This document shows positions 1 through 9,142 of a DNA stretch of 64,000 nt, in pieces. Both the position numbers and the translations under genes were made by a program. Location: NCBI GenBank assembly GCA_901472505.1, contig LR590468.1:1736001-1800000 (forward strand). Reading direction: 5' to 3'. Each line of letters opens with the position of its first letter. Position 1 is the first letter of the stretch. This stretch comes from Proteus vulgaris (GTDB lineage: Bacteria > Pseudomonadota > Gammaproteobacteria > Enterobacterales > Enterobacteriaceae). Under the pieces are notes generated by a model, which did not search any database, was not told where the DNA came from, and saw nothing but the letters and a program-made list of their open reading frames with translations.

Positions 1-811
1 AACGAGATTTACGCTCATGCACATGCTTAAATTTAAAGCGTTTAACCGACTCATCGCTGACAAGTGATAGCTGGGCTGGAATGCTATTAAATACCGATTC
101 AATCAGTGTGGCGTCGACCTTGCCCGCGTACTTACCAAAATCGCGGCGATAACCTTCCACTAAATCGGCATGAATTTTTGTGACTTTTTCAACACGCTCT
201 AGAATGCTTGAATCCTTATACTGATACCAAGCAGAAACGGCTTCCGGCATACCACCAGTAAAAAAGTAGTCAGTGAGTTTGTCCATCAATTTGGTGTGTA
301 CTGCCGGTGTGCTTGCTTGACTATCAAACGCTTTGATCAGCGCTTGCTCGTTGGATGCGTAAATAAATTCTTGGAAGGTCAGTGGTCGTAAATTGTATTG
401 TTCTACCTTGCCCACAGGGAAGGTGTTGAGCAAACCAATATTCGAGCCGCTGGCAGCGACAAAATAGGACGGTGCTTTTTCAGCAAAGTACTTTAGTGAG
501 GTAACGGCACGTTCACATTCGCCAATTTCATCTAATATCAGCAGATCGGTTTCTGGGTTGAACGCTTGGTTGGTTAACAACTCAATGTTCATTACTAGCT
601 CGTCAGGTGACAGAGAGCCATCGAACGCTTCTTTGTAGGCAGGGTTTTCAAGGAAGTCGATACGAAGGATGTTGGCAAAGGTGTTCCCAAATAACTCTTG
701 TAGCAGATAGGTTTTACCTGTTTGTCTTGCACCATCGATCAATAATGGCTTGCGCACCGGTTGATTTTTCCATGCTATTAGGGCGTTTAGTAAGTTGCGC
801 TGCATTGTCAT
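1..811 (-). CDS. AAA-type ATP-binding protein (AAA_14/DUF4143-like), partial
   Basis: About 270 N-terminal residues are present; the C-terminus lies left of the window. The protein opens MTMQRNLLNALIAWKNQPVR and has a Walker A motif GARQTGKT about 25 residues in, and a Walker B motif LLILDEIGE near residue 90. A FTGGMPEA motif further on is typical of this family of stand-alone AAA ATPases with a DUF4143 C-terminal domain. The substrate is unknown for most members. The start is set at 811; an in-frame ATG at 805 is an alternative. Two palindromes lie just upstream. The gene belongs to the island by composition and position. Confidence 0.75.
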   Translation of the reverse strand, partial: MTMQRNLLNALIAWKNQPVRKPLLIDGARQTGKTYLLQELFGNTFANILRIDFLENPAYKEAFDGSLSPDELVMNIELLTNQAFNPETDLLILDEIGECERAVTSLKYFAEKAPSYFVAASGSNIGLLNTFPVGKVEQYNLRPLTFQEFIYASNEQALIKAFDSQASTPAVHTKLMDKLTDYFFTGGMPEAVSAWYQYKDSSILERVEKVTKIHADLVEGYRRDFGKYAGKVDATLIESVFNSIPAQLSLVSDESVKRFKFKHVHERKSR

Positions 812-842
812 TTCCCGCCAATTAAGACTGTTAACTGCCTGT

Positions 843-912
843 AGTATAACTCAGTCTACACTTTTACGCGCAGAAAAGTGCGGAATTTTACATTTTTATG
901 CGCATAAAAGTG
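843..912 (-). promoter_or_regulatory. Promoter region with two 22-bp palindromic repeats upstream of the ATPase gene
   Basis: Two near-identical palindromes occupy 859-880 and 891-912. Their outer arms read CACTTTT or CATTTTT and AAAAGTG around a GCGC core. Their centres are 32 bp apart, about three helical turns. Read on the minus strand, a TATACT -10-like hexamer (848-843) lies just downstream of the proximal copy, which therefore covers the expected -35 area. This looks like an operator pair controlling the ATPase gene. The binding protein is not identified. Confidence 0.5.
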
Positions 913-984
913 TAATTTGATGACCTTTGGCATTCAGGGATCCAGATCATCGCCTTGGCCAACGCGCAAGCTAAACCTAAAGGT

Positions 985-1110
985 GGGATATAAATCCAAT
1001 TATATTGAGTAAAGTGGGAATATAGTCCCGCATTTAACTTGCTGGAGTAGCTTGGGATTCAAAGTTGGACTATATTCTCATTAACGGTTGAATAGTGGGA
1101 ATATAGTCCC
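985..1110 (+). promoter_or_regulatory. Repeated palindromic operators upstream of the hipB-like gene
   Basis: The 14-bp palindrome GGGAATATAGTCCC occurs at 1016-1029 and 1097-1110. A close variant, TGGACTATATTCTC, is at 1066-1079, and a weaker relative lies at 985-997. HipB-type antitoxins bind palindromic operators at their own promoter, so these are probable autoregulatory sites of the toxin-antitoxin operon. The last copy lies 14 bases before the chosen ATG, which argues against the longer upstream TTG reading at 1088. Confidence 0.6.
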
Positions 1111-1123
1111 TTTGGTTGGTGAT

Positions 1124-1429
1124 ATGGCTAAGCGTGACTTACACAATGTACTGTTTCCAAAGCAGCGCAAAATCCTGACTCATTTTGGTGAAGACCTGCT
1201 GTTGGCGATGAAACGACGTGGTTTTACCAAAAAGCTACTGTGTGAACGTACTGGTTTTGATCATAAAACCGTGAATAAAGTCTTTGCCGGTGATCCGGGT
1301 GTTGCCATAGGCACTTACTTAAAAGTCATGGCCGTTCTTGGCATGGAAAGCAACTTTGCAGACATGGCTGCTCATGATGAAGTGGGTATCAAGCTGCAAA
1401 ACATAAAATTGCTGGAAGGTTCAAGATGA
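1124..1429 (+). CDS. XRE-family antitoxin, HipB-like
   Basis: A 101-residue DNA-binding protein with a helix-turn-helix region around residues 25-50 (FTKKLLCERTGFDHKTVNKV). It most likely neutralises the HipA-like kinase encoded next and represses the operon through the palindromes upstream. The ATG at 1124 is chosen because a longer reading from TTG at 1088 would put an operator inside the coding region. The stop overlaps the hipA start by four bases (ATGA), which suggests translational coupling. It is island-borne. Confidence 0.75.
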   Translation: MAKRDLHNVLFPKQRKILTHFGEDLLLAMKRRGFTKKLLCERTGFDHKTVNKVFAGDPGVAIGTYLKVMAVLGMESNFADMAAHDEVGIKLQNIKLLEGSR

Positions 1430-2676
1430 GCCGTGAAATCGTCGAAGTCTATGCCGACTGGCAGCCAATTGAGGCGCCTTTGCTAATAGGACAGCTGACT
1501 TACAGCGATTCAAGCCGAGGTGGCGTGTTTAGTTTTGCCTACGATAAAGCATTTTTAACTTCAGTCTATCGTTTACAAATTGATCCCATTCTGACGCTTC
1601 ACCCCAGTGAACTCTACAACGATGAAGCCAATAAAAACTTTCGTGCATTTCTTGATTCGTCACCTGACAGATGGGGGCGTATTTTAATGCAGCGGCGTGC
1701 GGCGATTGAGGCGCGCAAAGGCATTCGAGCAACAAGTCGATTAAACGAGTTGGATTACCTGTTGGGCGTACATGACTCTTACCGGATGGGTGGTATTCGA
1801 TTTAAGCAAGCAGGCTCGGATGCTTTCTTAGATGACAACTCTGAGTTTGCTGCGCCGCCAATGGCTTCTTTGCGAGAGCTTGAGCACGCAGCAATGCAGA
1901 TTGAAAAAGGCGATAACATCGACAGTGACGAGTATTATCGCTGGTTGAAGATGCTGATTTCTCCAGGCTCATCATTAGGTGGTGCAAGACCCAAGGCTTG
2001 TGTGGCAGATGAACAAGGCCACTTGTGGATTGCCAAGTTTCCCAACTTAAATGATACCTTTGATGTGGGGGCGTGGGAGATGGTCTGTTATGAATTGGCT
2101 TTGGCGGCAGGTGTTGACATGTTTCCAAGTGAGATTAGGCAGTTTTCCTCTGGGCATCATACCTTTTTAACAAAACGGTTTGACCGCGACGGCGATCAGC
2201 GGCTGCATTTTTCATCGGCCATGACTCAACTGCAATACTATGATGGTGAACAATCTCAAGGTGCCAGCTATTTAGAAATTGCTGAATTTATTTCCAATTC
2301 TGGTGCACAAACCGAAGCTGATTTAGCGCAGTTATGGCGACGTATCGTGTTTAATATTGCGGTGTCCAACACGGATGATCACCTGCGTAACCATGGGTTT
2401 TTATTAACAAAGAATGGCTGGAAGTTATCACCCGCTTATGATTTAAACCCGATAGTGGGTAAGCATGGTCTGCATCTGAACATTACCGATGCAGACAACG
2501 CTTTAGACTACCAGCTAGCCTTTGATGTGAAAGACTTCTTCAGACTTTCGCAAACCCAAGCCACGCAAATTTACGATGAAGTATTAATGGCGGTTAAGCA
2601 ATGGCAAACCGTTGCTAAGCGGCTAGGGATCAGCCGAGCGGAGCAAGCCATGAAACAATCAGCGTTTAACGTTTAA
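1426..2676 (+). CDS. HipA-like serine/threonine kinase toxin
   Basis: This 416-residue protein has the full HipA layout: an N-terminal subdomain, then a kinase-like C-terminal part. Visible motifs are a glycine-rich loop SPGSSLGGARPKA near residue 180, the catalytic loop NTDDHLRNHGF near residue 315 and the metal-binding segment LSPAYDLNP near 335. HipA kinases phosphorylate translation components such as glutamyl-tRNA synthetase and slow growth. The target of this divergent member cannot be told. All catalytic motifs look intact, and it is coupled to the antitoxin by an ATGA overlap. Confidence 0.85.
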   Translation: MSREIVEVYADWQPIEAPLLIGQLTYSDSSRGGVFSFAYDKAFLTSVYRLQIDPILTLHPSELYNDEANKNFRAFLDSSPDRWGRILMQRRAAIEARKGIRATSRLNELDYLLGVHDSYRMGGIRFKQAGSDAFLDDNSEFAAPPMASLRELEHAAMQIEKGDNIDSDEYYRWLKMLISPGSSLGGARPKACVADEQGHLWIAKFPNLNDTFDVGAWEMVCYELALAAGVDMFPSEIRQFSSGHHTFLTKRFDRDGDQRLHFSSAMTQLQYYDGEQSQGASYLEIAEFISNSGAQTEADLAQLWRRIVFNIAVSNTDDHLRNHGFLLTKNGWKLSPAYDLNPIVGKHGLHLNITDADNALDYQLAFDVKDFFRLSQTQATQIYDEVLMAVKQWQTVAKRLGISRAEQAMKQSAFNV

Positions 2677-3006
2677 TGAGCCAGTGAAACTATATTTTCA
2701 TTTTTCAGCAGATAAAGAAGTTTTAGTTTCACTTTATGCTTTGCCTCATACTCCATGTGTTTTAACACTTCGCTCATCCCTTGGGCTTTTGGGGCAGTTT
2801 GGGCAAAGCCTTAGTTCACGCCACTTAGCCACGCACCAACCCTGCCCACAGAACAATTATTATTTGGGGCACTATCTACAAACTGGGGCAACTAGCTACC
2901 TGCACCCTCAGAAAGCTGCACGATCTGGGCATTTATCTGCCTACTGCGTCCGTTTAGTACTGGCAAACTCCTAACTGAACTTAACAGATCAGTGAGGAAG
3001 CAAACG
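2677..3006. repeat. Intergenic region with repeated TGGGGCA motifs upstream of alpA
   Basis: About 330 bases without a convincing gene. TGGGGCA occurs in the same orientation at 2790-2796, 2865-2871 and 2884-2890. A CTGCCCACAG element is at 2842-2851. The same two motifs recur near 16.0-16.1 kb at the other side of the island, so these may be binding sites of an island protein such as the AlpA regulator or a replication factor. An open frame at 2684-2974 has no recognisable features and is not called. Confidence 0.4.
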
Positions 3007-3249
3007 ATGAACCCAACTACACAATCATCCACCACATCAACACACCCAGCGCGTCAGCAGCGGATTTTGCGCTTGCCCGAGGTAAAGGCCAAAACAGGCT
3101 TTGGCCGCAGCACCATTTATGCCCTGATGGCCAACGGTGAATTTCCACGTTCCATTCGTATTGGTGCGCGTGCCGTGGGCTGGTTAGAAAGCGATATCGA
3201 CCAGTGGATTGAAACCCGCCGTATCGGTGCTGCTTATGGCCGTGGATAA
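3007..3249 (+). CDS. AlpA-family transcriptional regulator / excisionase-like
   Basis: An 80-residue protein of the Phage_AlpA family. It has a winged-helix/MerR-like core: LRLPEVKAKTGFGRSTIYAL, then FPRSIRIGARAVGWLESDID. AlpA proteins of P4-like and CP4 prophage elements activate integrase or act as directionality factors. The ATG at 3007 is preceded by AGGAAG at 2996-3001; an upstream in-frame GTG at 2992 would include the ribosome site and is rejected. The next gene overlaps its 3' end. Confidence 0.85.
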   Translation: MNPTTQSSTTSTHPARQQRILRLPEVKAKTGFGRSTIYALMANGEFPRSIRIGARAVGWLESDIDQWIETRRIGAAYGRG

Positions 3250-4978
3250 ACCATCAGCATCAAACCAACTATCTTCCAGTGATATGGATAGCAAAGTGCC
3301 AACATTACCGGCTGGTTTTGCCTATAACGCGCAAAACTGGCTGGTGATGCAACCGGCAGGGCAAGATAGCCCAGTTAAAATCTGCTCTTGGTTGCAAGTA
3401 GCTGCTCGTACTCGCGATCCGCAAGGGGACAACTACGGCTATTTATTGCACTGGTTAGACGATGACAATCGCCATCGCTATTGGGCCATGCCCGCAGAAC
3501 TCTTAGCAGGAGACGGCAGCGAGTACCGTCGAATCCTACTCAGCCGAGGCATGCGGCTAAGTAACAGTGTCAAAGCGCGGCAGTTGCTCTCCCTGTTTAT
3601 TCAACAAATGGGCGAGCTGGCCACGCAAAAGGCCATTAGCGTGAACTGTATTGGCTGGCATCACCACGCTTATGTGCATCCGCGCCTCACCTTTTACCCA
3701 AGCGAACACAGCAACAACCCGCGCATGGTGCTGCAAACCATGCACCCGATAGAAGGCTTTATTCAACACGGAAGTAGCGACAGTTGGCGGCAGCACGTTG
3801 GCCGCTATTGTCTGGATAACCCGCTATTAATTGTTGGTGTCTGCGCTGCACTGGCTGCGCCTTTGTTGCATTTGTGCGGGGTGGATGGTTTTGGTTTACA
3901 CCTCTACGGTGCCAGCAGTACTGGTAAAACCGCAGCGCTGTATCCGGCGTTATCGGTGTGGGGCGAGCCTAATCAGCTGCGCCACAGTTGGCGTGCCACG
4001 GCCAACGGTTTAGAAGGCACAGCATTAGCGCATAACGATGCCTTGCTGGCGCTCGATGAAATGGGCGAAGTTGATCCAAAAGAGGCGGGAGATGTCGCTT
4101 ATATGCTTGCCAATGGCCAAGGTAAAACCCGTGCAGGCAAATACGGTGAAATGCGCTTACCCGCCCGTTGGCGTTTAGTGTTTTTATCTACTGGTGAAGT
4201 GACGCTCGAAAGCCATCTTGCCAGTATCGGCAAGCGCGTGAAAGCGGGGCAGCAAGTGCGCGTGATTGATCTCAGTGCCGATGCCGGAGCGCAAATGGGC
4301 GTGTTTAACCATTGCCATGACATGAATGCCGCCGATTTAGCCGATCACCTAAAACAGCAAAGTCGCCAACACTACGGCTGCTTGGCCTTGGACTGGTTAC
4401 GTTATTTAACGCAGCACAGCGCGCAGGTGCGACCCGTTTTCCAAAACGTACGCCAACGCTTTTTAGCCAGTTTACCACCCGAGGCTGACGGCCAAGTGCG
4501 CCGAGTTGCCGAAAAATTTGCCTTACTGGCCAGCGCAGGCCTGTTAGCCATTCAAGCCGAAGTACTCGATTGGCCAACCCAAAATGTCGAAGCCGCCTGT
4601 TTAAGCCAGCTTAACCAATGGATACTTGCCCGCGGTGGTGTGGCCGCCAATGAAGACCAACAAGCGATTCGCCAGGTGCGTAGCTTTATTGAGCAGCATG
4701 GCGAAAGCCGCTTTACGCCTAAGCAAACCGGTTACAGCAGTCAAGTACGCCAGCGTGCAGGTTGGCTTGATACTACTGGCCCACAAACTCTCTACCTGTT
4801 TTACCCAACTGGCTGGCGTGAAGCCACCGAAGGCCTAAGCCCAGATCGCGCTGCCAAAGCACTGATGGCCGCAGGCTACCTAGTCCCCGATGGCAACCGC
4901 CCACAGCGCAAAGTCAGCCTGCCCGACAACACCCGCCCACGCATGTACTGTGTTAAAGGCAGTATCTTGGATGACTAA
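3236..4978 (+). CDS. DUF927 domain protein, predicted helicase/primase-like ATPase
   Basis: About 580 residues. The centre carries the DUF927 domain with Walker A GASSTGKT near residue 220 and a Walker B-like LLALDEMGEVDP near 270, followed by an ATPase motif around FLSTGEVTLESH. Such proteins are common in phage- and P4-like integrative elements and are thought to work in element replication as helicases, but the activity is inferred. The ATG at 3236 overlaps the end of the alpA-like gene by 14 bases, indicating a joint transcript. A longer TTG start at 3209 is possible. It converges with the restriction operon. Confidence 0.75.
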   Translation: MAVDKPSASNQLSSSDMDSKVPTLPAGFAYNAQNWLVMQPAGQDSPVKICSWLQVAARTRDPQGDNYGYLLHWLDDDNRHRYWAMPAELLAGDGSEYRRILLSRGMRLSNSVKARQLLSLFIQQMGELATQKAISVNCIGWHHHAYVHPRLTFYPSEHSNNPRMVLQTMHPIEGFIQHGSSDSWRQHVGRYCLDNPLLIVGVCAALAAPLLHLCGVDGFGLHLYGASSTGKTAALYPALSVWGEPNQLRHSWRATANGLEGTALAHNDALLALDEMGEVDPKEAGDVAYMLANGQGKTRAGKYGEMRLPARWRLVFLSTGEVTLESHLASIGKRVKAGQQVRVIDLSADAGAQMGVFNHCHDMNAADLADHLKQQSRQHYGCLALDWLRYLTQHSAQVRPVFQNVRQRFLASLPPEADGQVRRVAEKFALLASAGLLAIQAEVLDWPTQNVEAACLSQLNQWILARGGVAANEDQQAIRQVRSFIEQHGESRFTPKQTGYSSQVRQRAGWLDTTGPQTLYLFYPTGWREATEGLSPDRAAKALMAAGYLVPDGNRPQRKVSLPDNTRPRMYCVKGSILDD

Positions 4979-5120
4979 AGAGGCGATGAATTCTGTGTAG
5001 GCTTGTCGCCTTGCAGTGAACCGCCAGTCAACATATGGACTGGGTTAAGTTTGAAGTCCATTGCAAACAAGACCGCTAGAGTACTGGCTGTGTACTTAGC
5101 TATTCGATAAAGCGTATCGA

Positions 5121-5870
5121 CTATATCAGTGCCATTTCCAGTTTATGTTTTCGATTCACCCAATCTGGTAGAGAGCGTTCGAGCAAACGATAAAACTCTG
5201 GGCCGTGGTTGTGGTGCTCTAGGTGACACAGTTCATGAATGATCACGTACTCAATACACTCTTTCGGTGCCTTAATTAAGTCGCGGTTTAAGGTCAGCGT
5301 TCCGTTTTTCGATAGACTGCCCCAGCGCTTTTTGAGTTGCATTATTTTAATGGTTGGCTTGCTGTCATCTGAATGTTTGAACTTCTCCCAACAATCCGAA
5401 AACACCTTATTTAAATGGAAATCGGCCTTTTCTCGATACCAATCATTAAGTAGCGACTCCACATGCTCTGGTTTACCATTGGCTGACGTTACCCAAAAAA
5501 AGCCCGCTTTCAGCGCTACACCGTTGTCAGTGCCTACTGCAATTTTTAGCCGATACTTCTTACCGAGATACAAATGGCTTTCACCACTTACGTATTTGCG
5601 AGAAGGGGTTCTTGGGTCAAACTGGTCAAAGTAGCGAATTTGACGCTTGATCCACCGAGCACGCTTCTTCACCTTAGCTTCAATGGCCTCACGGTCGGTG
5701 CCTTCAGGGGCTTTCACAAAAACTGATTTATCAGGGTGAACTGATATTTCCAGCGACTTGCGTTTAGAAAAAGCCAGCTGGAAGGGGATTTCTCCCCCTC
5801 CGTATACAACCGCTAGCTTTTCAGCGCTTGCTGTTGGTATCTCGGCCTGCTTGATGGTTGACGACATCAA
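5121..5870 (-). CDS. YgjP-like metallopeptidase (M48/WLM fold) linked to type I R-M
   Basis: This 249-residue protein carries the zincin motif HELCHLEHHNHG near residue 215 with a downstream glutamate context (PEFYRLLERSLPDW), typical of the YgjP/DUF45 family. The N-terminal half is a beta-rich region with KKRARWIKRQIRYF near residue 90, which is also characteristic. Genes of this family often sit last in type I restriction operons; the role there is not settled. Its start overlaps the hsdR stop by four bases (ATGA), so it is translated as part of that operon. Confidence 0.8.
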   Translation of the reverse strand: MMSSTIKQAEIPTASAEKLAVVYGGGEIPFQLAFSKRKSLEISVHPDKSVFVKAPEGTDREAIEAKVKKRARWIKRQIRYFDQFDPRTPSRKYVSGESHLYLGKKYRLKIAVGTDNGVALKAGFFWVTSANGKPEHVESLLNDWYREKADFHLNKVFSDCWEKFKHSDDSKPTIKIMQLKKRWGSLSKNGTLTLNRDLIKAPKECIEYVIIHELCHLEHHNHGPEFYRLLERSLPDWVNRKHKLEMALI

Positions 5871-8800
5871 GAATGCCTCCGGTGCTTCGCAACCTGCATG
5901 GTTTTCTCAATGATTTCGTCCATTTGCTCTAGACTCAGGGTCACGCCGTACTGCTCTTTGACTTCGTCATAAAGAAAATCGTCAATATCATTCATCGCCG
6001 TTTTTTGAACGTCAGTATCGTCCCAAAAATCAACTTTCCAATGAGCATCAATGATTTTTTGTATCGCTAACGATGTTTGTGCCGCAATCGCATCAAGCTG
6101 AGCATCATCTAACTCGTTCAGTGTTGCCACTTGCTGAAACTGCGGCTTAATCAAACCAAAGTAGGCACACGCTTCGTCGTTCTCACGAATGCAATCAGGC
6201 ATATCATCATGCTGCTTCGTGGCCACTTTGTTACGAATATCAATCACTCGGTTGAGATATTCTAAGTCTGAGATGCGCTTGGCCTTAAAGTCATCAATGG
6301 CGGCTTGGATCAGCTTCGAGAACTTCTCATAAAACGCAGGGTCTTCATCCATATTCTCCGAAATGCTGCGCTTCGTGGCGTGGGCGATGGTGTCCGCTTT
6401 TGATGCCGTGGTTTTGGTTTGATAAACCCCTTGCTCTTCTTTCACAGCGGTAAACATTTTTTCATCAAAAATATTCACGGGCTCGTTAAGCTGAGTCACC
6501 TCATTAGCCTGAATATGGGTATCCAGCAGCTTTTTAATTTTCGGCTCGTAGTCGCGATAATCAATCGCCTCGGCATAACGCAACTTAACCGCCGCCTTTA
6601 AGTTCTGAAAACGCTTTAAATCGTTTTTATAGGTTTGTAGCTTCTTCTCATCAGAGCTCATGATGAACTGCTCAGACGATAAAGCGATGGCTAAAGATTT
6701 ACTGTATGCCGATAAACATTCGTAAAACTCTTCACGCAACTCGTCATCGGCCAACAACACCTCATAGGCTTCTTCGTCTTTTGAGTTTTTAACGGCTTTA
6801 AACAAATCCCATAAGTCAGAGTAACGCTGTGGCAGTTTAAACACTTCTTCGTTAATGGAGGTGAGCGTGCCTGCTAAGTCATCTTCATCAAACCCTTCAA
6901 AGGCTTCGTACATGGTTAGGGCTTTATCCAACTCGCCCAGTACGCTGGCATAGTCGATGATATAGCCAAACTCTTTACCTTCGTACAGGCGGTTAACTCG
7001 AGCGATAGCCTGTAATAGCGTGTGCTCTCGCAGGGTTCGGCATAGATACAGTACGGTGTTGCGCGGTGCATCAAAACCCGTTAACAGCTTATCCACCACA
7101 ATGAGTATTTCAGGGTCATCACCGTATTTAAACTGATTGATGATTTGCTTGGTGTACTCCTCTTCAGAGCCAAAGCGCTTCATCATTTTGTCCCAGAATT
7201 TACCTACCTCATCGGTTGGTCCTTCGTCCACTTCGTCGTGACCTTCGCGGGTATCAGGGCCAGAAATCACTACCTCTGTGGTGACGGTGCCAATCTCTTG
7301 CAAAAACTGCTGGTACTTTAATGCCGCCGGTTTGCCTGGGGCAACCAACTGAGCCTTAAAGCCAGTGCCTTGCCAGTTGGCACGAAAATGCTCGCTGATA
7401 TCAAAGGCGCGCATATATATCACTTGATCAGCTTTGTTTAGCATTTCAGCGCGGGCGTATTTCTTTTTAAGGTCGGCCTTTTGCTCTTTGCTTAGATCGG
7501 CGGTGTGGCGCTCAAACCAGAGGTCAATAGCCGACTGATTCTGCTCCATCTCAATATGTCGGCCTTCGTACAGCAATGGCAATACTGCTTCGTCGGCAAC
7601 CGCTTGTTTAATGGTATAGTGCGGCTCAATCAGGCCACCAAATTTGGCAAAGTTATTCTTTTCTTTTTTCAGTAGTGGCGTACCGGTAAAGCCAAGAAAA
7701 CAGGCATTAGGCAGCATTTGGCGCATTCGGGCCGCCAATGAGCCAAAATTGGTTCGGTGACTTTCATCGACCAATACAAAAATATCGTGCGACTCATCAA
7801 CAAACTTCTCGGCTACCCAGCCTTTATCAAATTTGTGGATCAGTGTGGTGATCAAACCCACTTTGTTTTTCAGGTGCTTAACTAAGTTTCGACCAGACGT
7901 AGCACGTTCGCGGCTTAAACCACAGGCCGCAAAGGTATTACCCAGTTGTTTATCAAGATCATCCCGGTCGGTAACCAAAATGATTCGTGGATTGATAAGC
8001 TGCGGCTCTAGTGCCATAGCACGGGTGAGCATCACCATGGTGAGCGATTTACCCGAGCCTTGGGTATGCCAAATAACACCACCTTGGCGGTTTTCTTTTG
8101 AGCCATTGCCTTTATTGGTCAAACGCTTAATTCGGGCAATCGTCGCTTTAATCACAAAATATTGTTGATAGCGGGCTACTTTCTTAATGCCACCATCAAA
8201 CAGGGTAAAGCGATACACCAAATCTAATAAACGCTCTGGGCGGCACAGGCTGTGAATGGCATTGTCTTGTTCCGTCACCAAGCGTTTGCCTTCTGCCTCT
8301 AGTGCATCAAAAAATGGCCGTGCGGCGGCAAACTCGCCACTGAATAGCTGTGCTTTAGTGCCTTCGCTCAAGGAGGTATTGACGCCTTTATCGACATCCT
8401 TCTCGAATAAAGAGCTTTTATCTTCCTGCTCCTTCCATACGCCCCAAAATTTCTTAGGTGTGCCTGCTGTCGCGTATTGGGCGGCGTTTTTATTCACTGC
8501 CAACACTTGCTGCACATAAGTAAACAGGCGCGGAATATAGTCATCACCTTGGTTACGAATATTTTGTGATACGGCTTGCTCTACATCCACTTTGGGCGAT
8601 TTACATTCAATCACGCTAAAGGGAATACCATTGACAAACAGGACGATATCGGGGCGCACGGTATCGGTGCTGCGTGCACGCTCAACCGAGAACTCCGCCA
8701 CCACATGAAAGCTATTGTTGCTTGGGTTTTTCCAATCAATGTAATTGAGGGTAAAGCTTTTTGAGTCCCCCTCAATGGTTTGCTCCATGGCTGAGCCTAA

Positions 8801-9142
8801 GGTGATTAAATCGTAAATCGACTCATTGGTTTTTTGCAGGCCATCAAACTTAATATTTTTGAGCTTTTGGATCGCGGTTTGAATGTTCTCTTCGCTAAAC
8901 AGATACTCGCCACCTTTATAGTTAATGCGATTAATCTTTTTTAGCTGCTGACGAAGCACTCCTTCTAAAATCACATTGGCACTGCGCCCACCTCGTTCAG
9001 CCAAAGCCTGCTCTGGGGTGAGGTACTGATAACCCAAATTGATTAACTGTTGCAGGGCTGGAATTTGCGACAAGTACTTTTCGTTAAACTCAAAGCCCGA
9101 AGGCTCCGAGTTTGCTGCGTAATTGACTGGAGGTGTGCTCAT
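5867..9142 (-). CDS. hsdR: Type I restriction enzyme R subunit (HsdR)
   Basis: At 1091 residues this is full-length. The N-terminal PD-(D/E)xK nuclease is visible as RPDIVLFVNGIPFSVIECKSP (residues ~165-185). The SF2 motor follows, with Walker A TQGSGKS near 362, DEAD-box-like LVDESHR near 460, GFTGTPL near 490, and LLTGFDAP plus QAIARVNR in the second RecA domain. HsdR gives the ATP-driven translocation and cleavage activity of the complex with HsdM and HsdS. It overlaps hsdS and the downstream peptidase gene by four bases each. Confidence 0.95.
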   Translation of the reverse strand: MSTPPVNYAANSEPSGFEFNEKYLSQIPALQQLINLGYQYLTPEQALAERGGRSANVILEGVLRQQLKKINRINYKGGEYLFSEENIQTAIQKLKNIKFDGLQKTNESIYDLITLGSAMEQTIEGDSKSFTLNYIDWKNPSNNSFHVVAEFSVERARSTDTVRPDIVLFVNGIPFSVIECKSPKVDVEQAVSQNIRNQGDDYIPRLFTYVQQVLAVNKNAAQYATAGTPKKFWGVWKEQEDKSSLFEKDVDKGVNTSLSEGTKAQLFSGEFAAARPFFDALEAEGKRLVTEQDNAIHSLCRPERLLDLVYRFTLFDGGIKKVARYQQYFVIKATIARIKRLTNKGNGSKENRQGGVIWHTQGSGKSLTMVMLTRAMALEPQLINPRIILVTDRDDLDKQLGNTFAACGLSRERATSGRNLVKHLKNKVGLITTLIHKFDKGWVAEKFVDESHDIFVLVDESHRTNFGSLAARMRQMLPNACFLGFTGTPLLKKEKNNFAKFGGLIEPHYTIKQAVADEAVLPLLYEGRHIEMEQNQSAIDLWFERHTADLSKEQKADLKKKYARAEMLNKADQVIYMRAFDISEHFRANWQGTGFKAQLVAPGKPAALKYQQFLQEIGTVTTEVVISGPDTREGHDEVDEGPTDEVGKFWDKMMKRFGSEEEYTKQIINQFKYGDDPEILIVVDKLLTGFDAPRNTVLYLCRTLREHTLLQAIARVNRLYEGKEFGYIIDYASVLGELDKALTMYEAFEGFDEDDLAGTLTSINEEVFKLPQRYSDLWDLFKAVKNSKDEEAYEVLLADDELREEFYECLSAYSKSLAIALSSEQFIMSSDEKKLQTYKNDLKRFQNLKAAVKLRYAEAIDYRDYEPKIKKLLDTHIQANEVTQLNEPVNIFDEKMFTAVKEEQGVYQTKTTASKADTIAHATKRSISENMDEDPAFYEKFSKLIQAAIDDFKAKRISDLEYLNRVIDIRNKVATKQHDDMPDCIRENDEACAYFGLIKPQFQQVATLNELDDAQLDAIAAQTSLAIQKIIDAHWKVDFWDDTDVQKTAMNDIDDFLYDEVKEQYGVTLSLEQMDEIIEKTMQVAKHRRHS

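Noticed and set aside
607..825. 72-residue plus-strand frame
   Set aside because: Antisense to the ATPase gene, which has clear Walker motifs.
2684..2974. 96-residue open frame after hipA
   Set aside because: Low-complexity composition driven by TGGGGCA repeats, no ribosome site, no family features.
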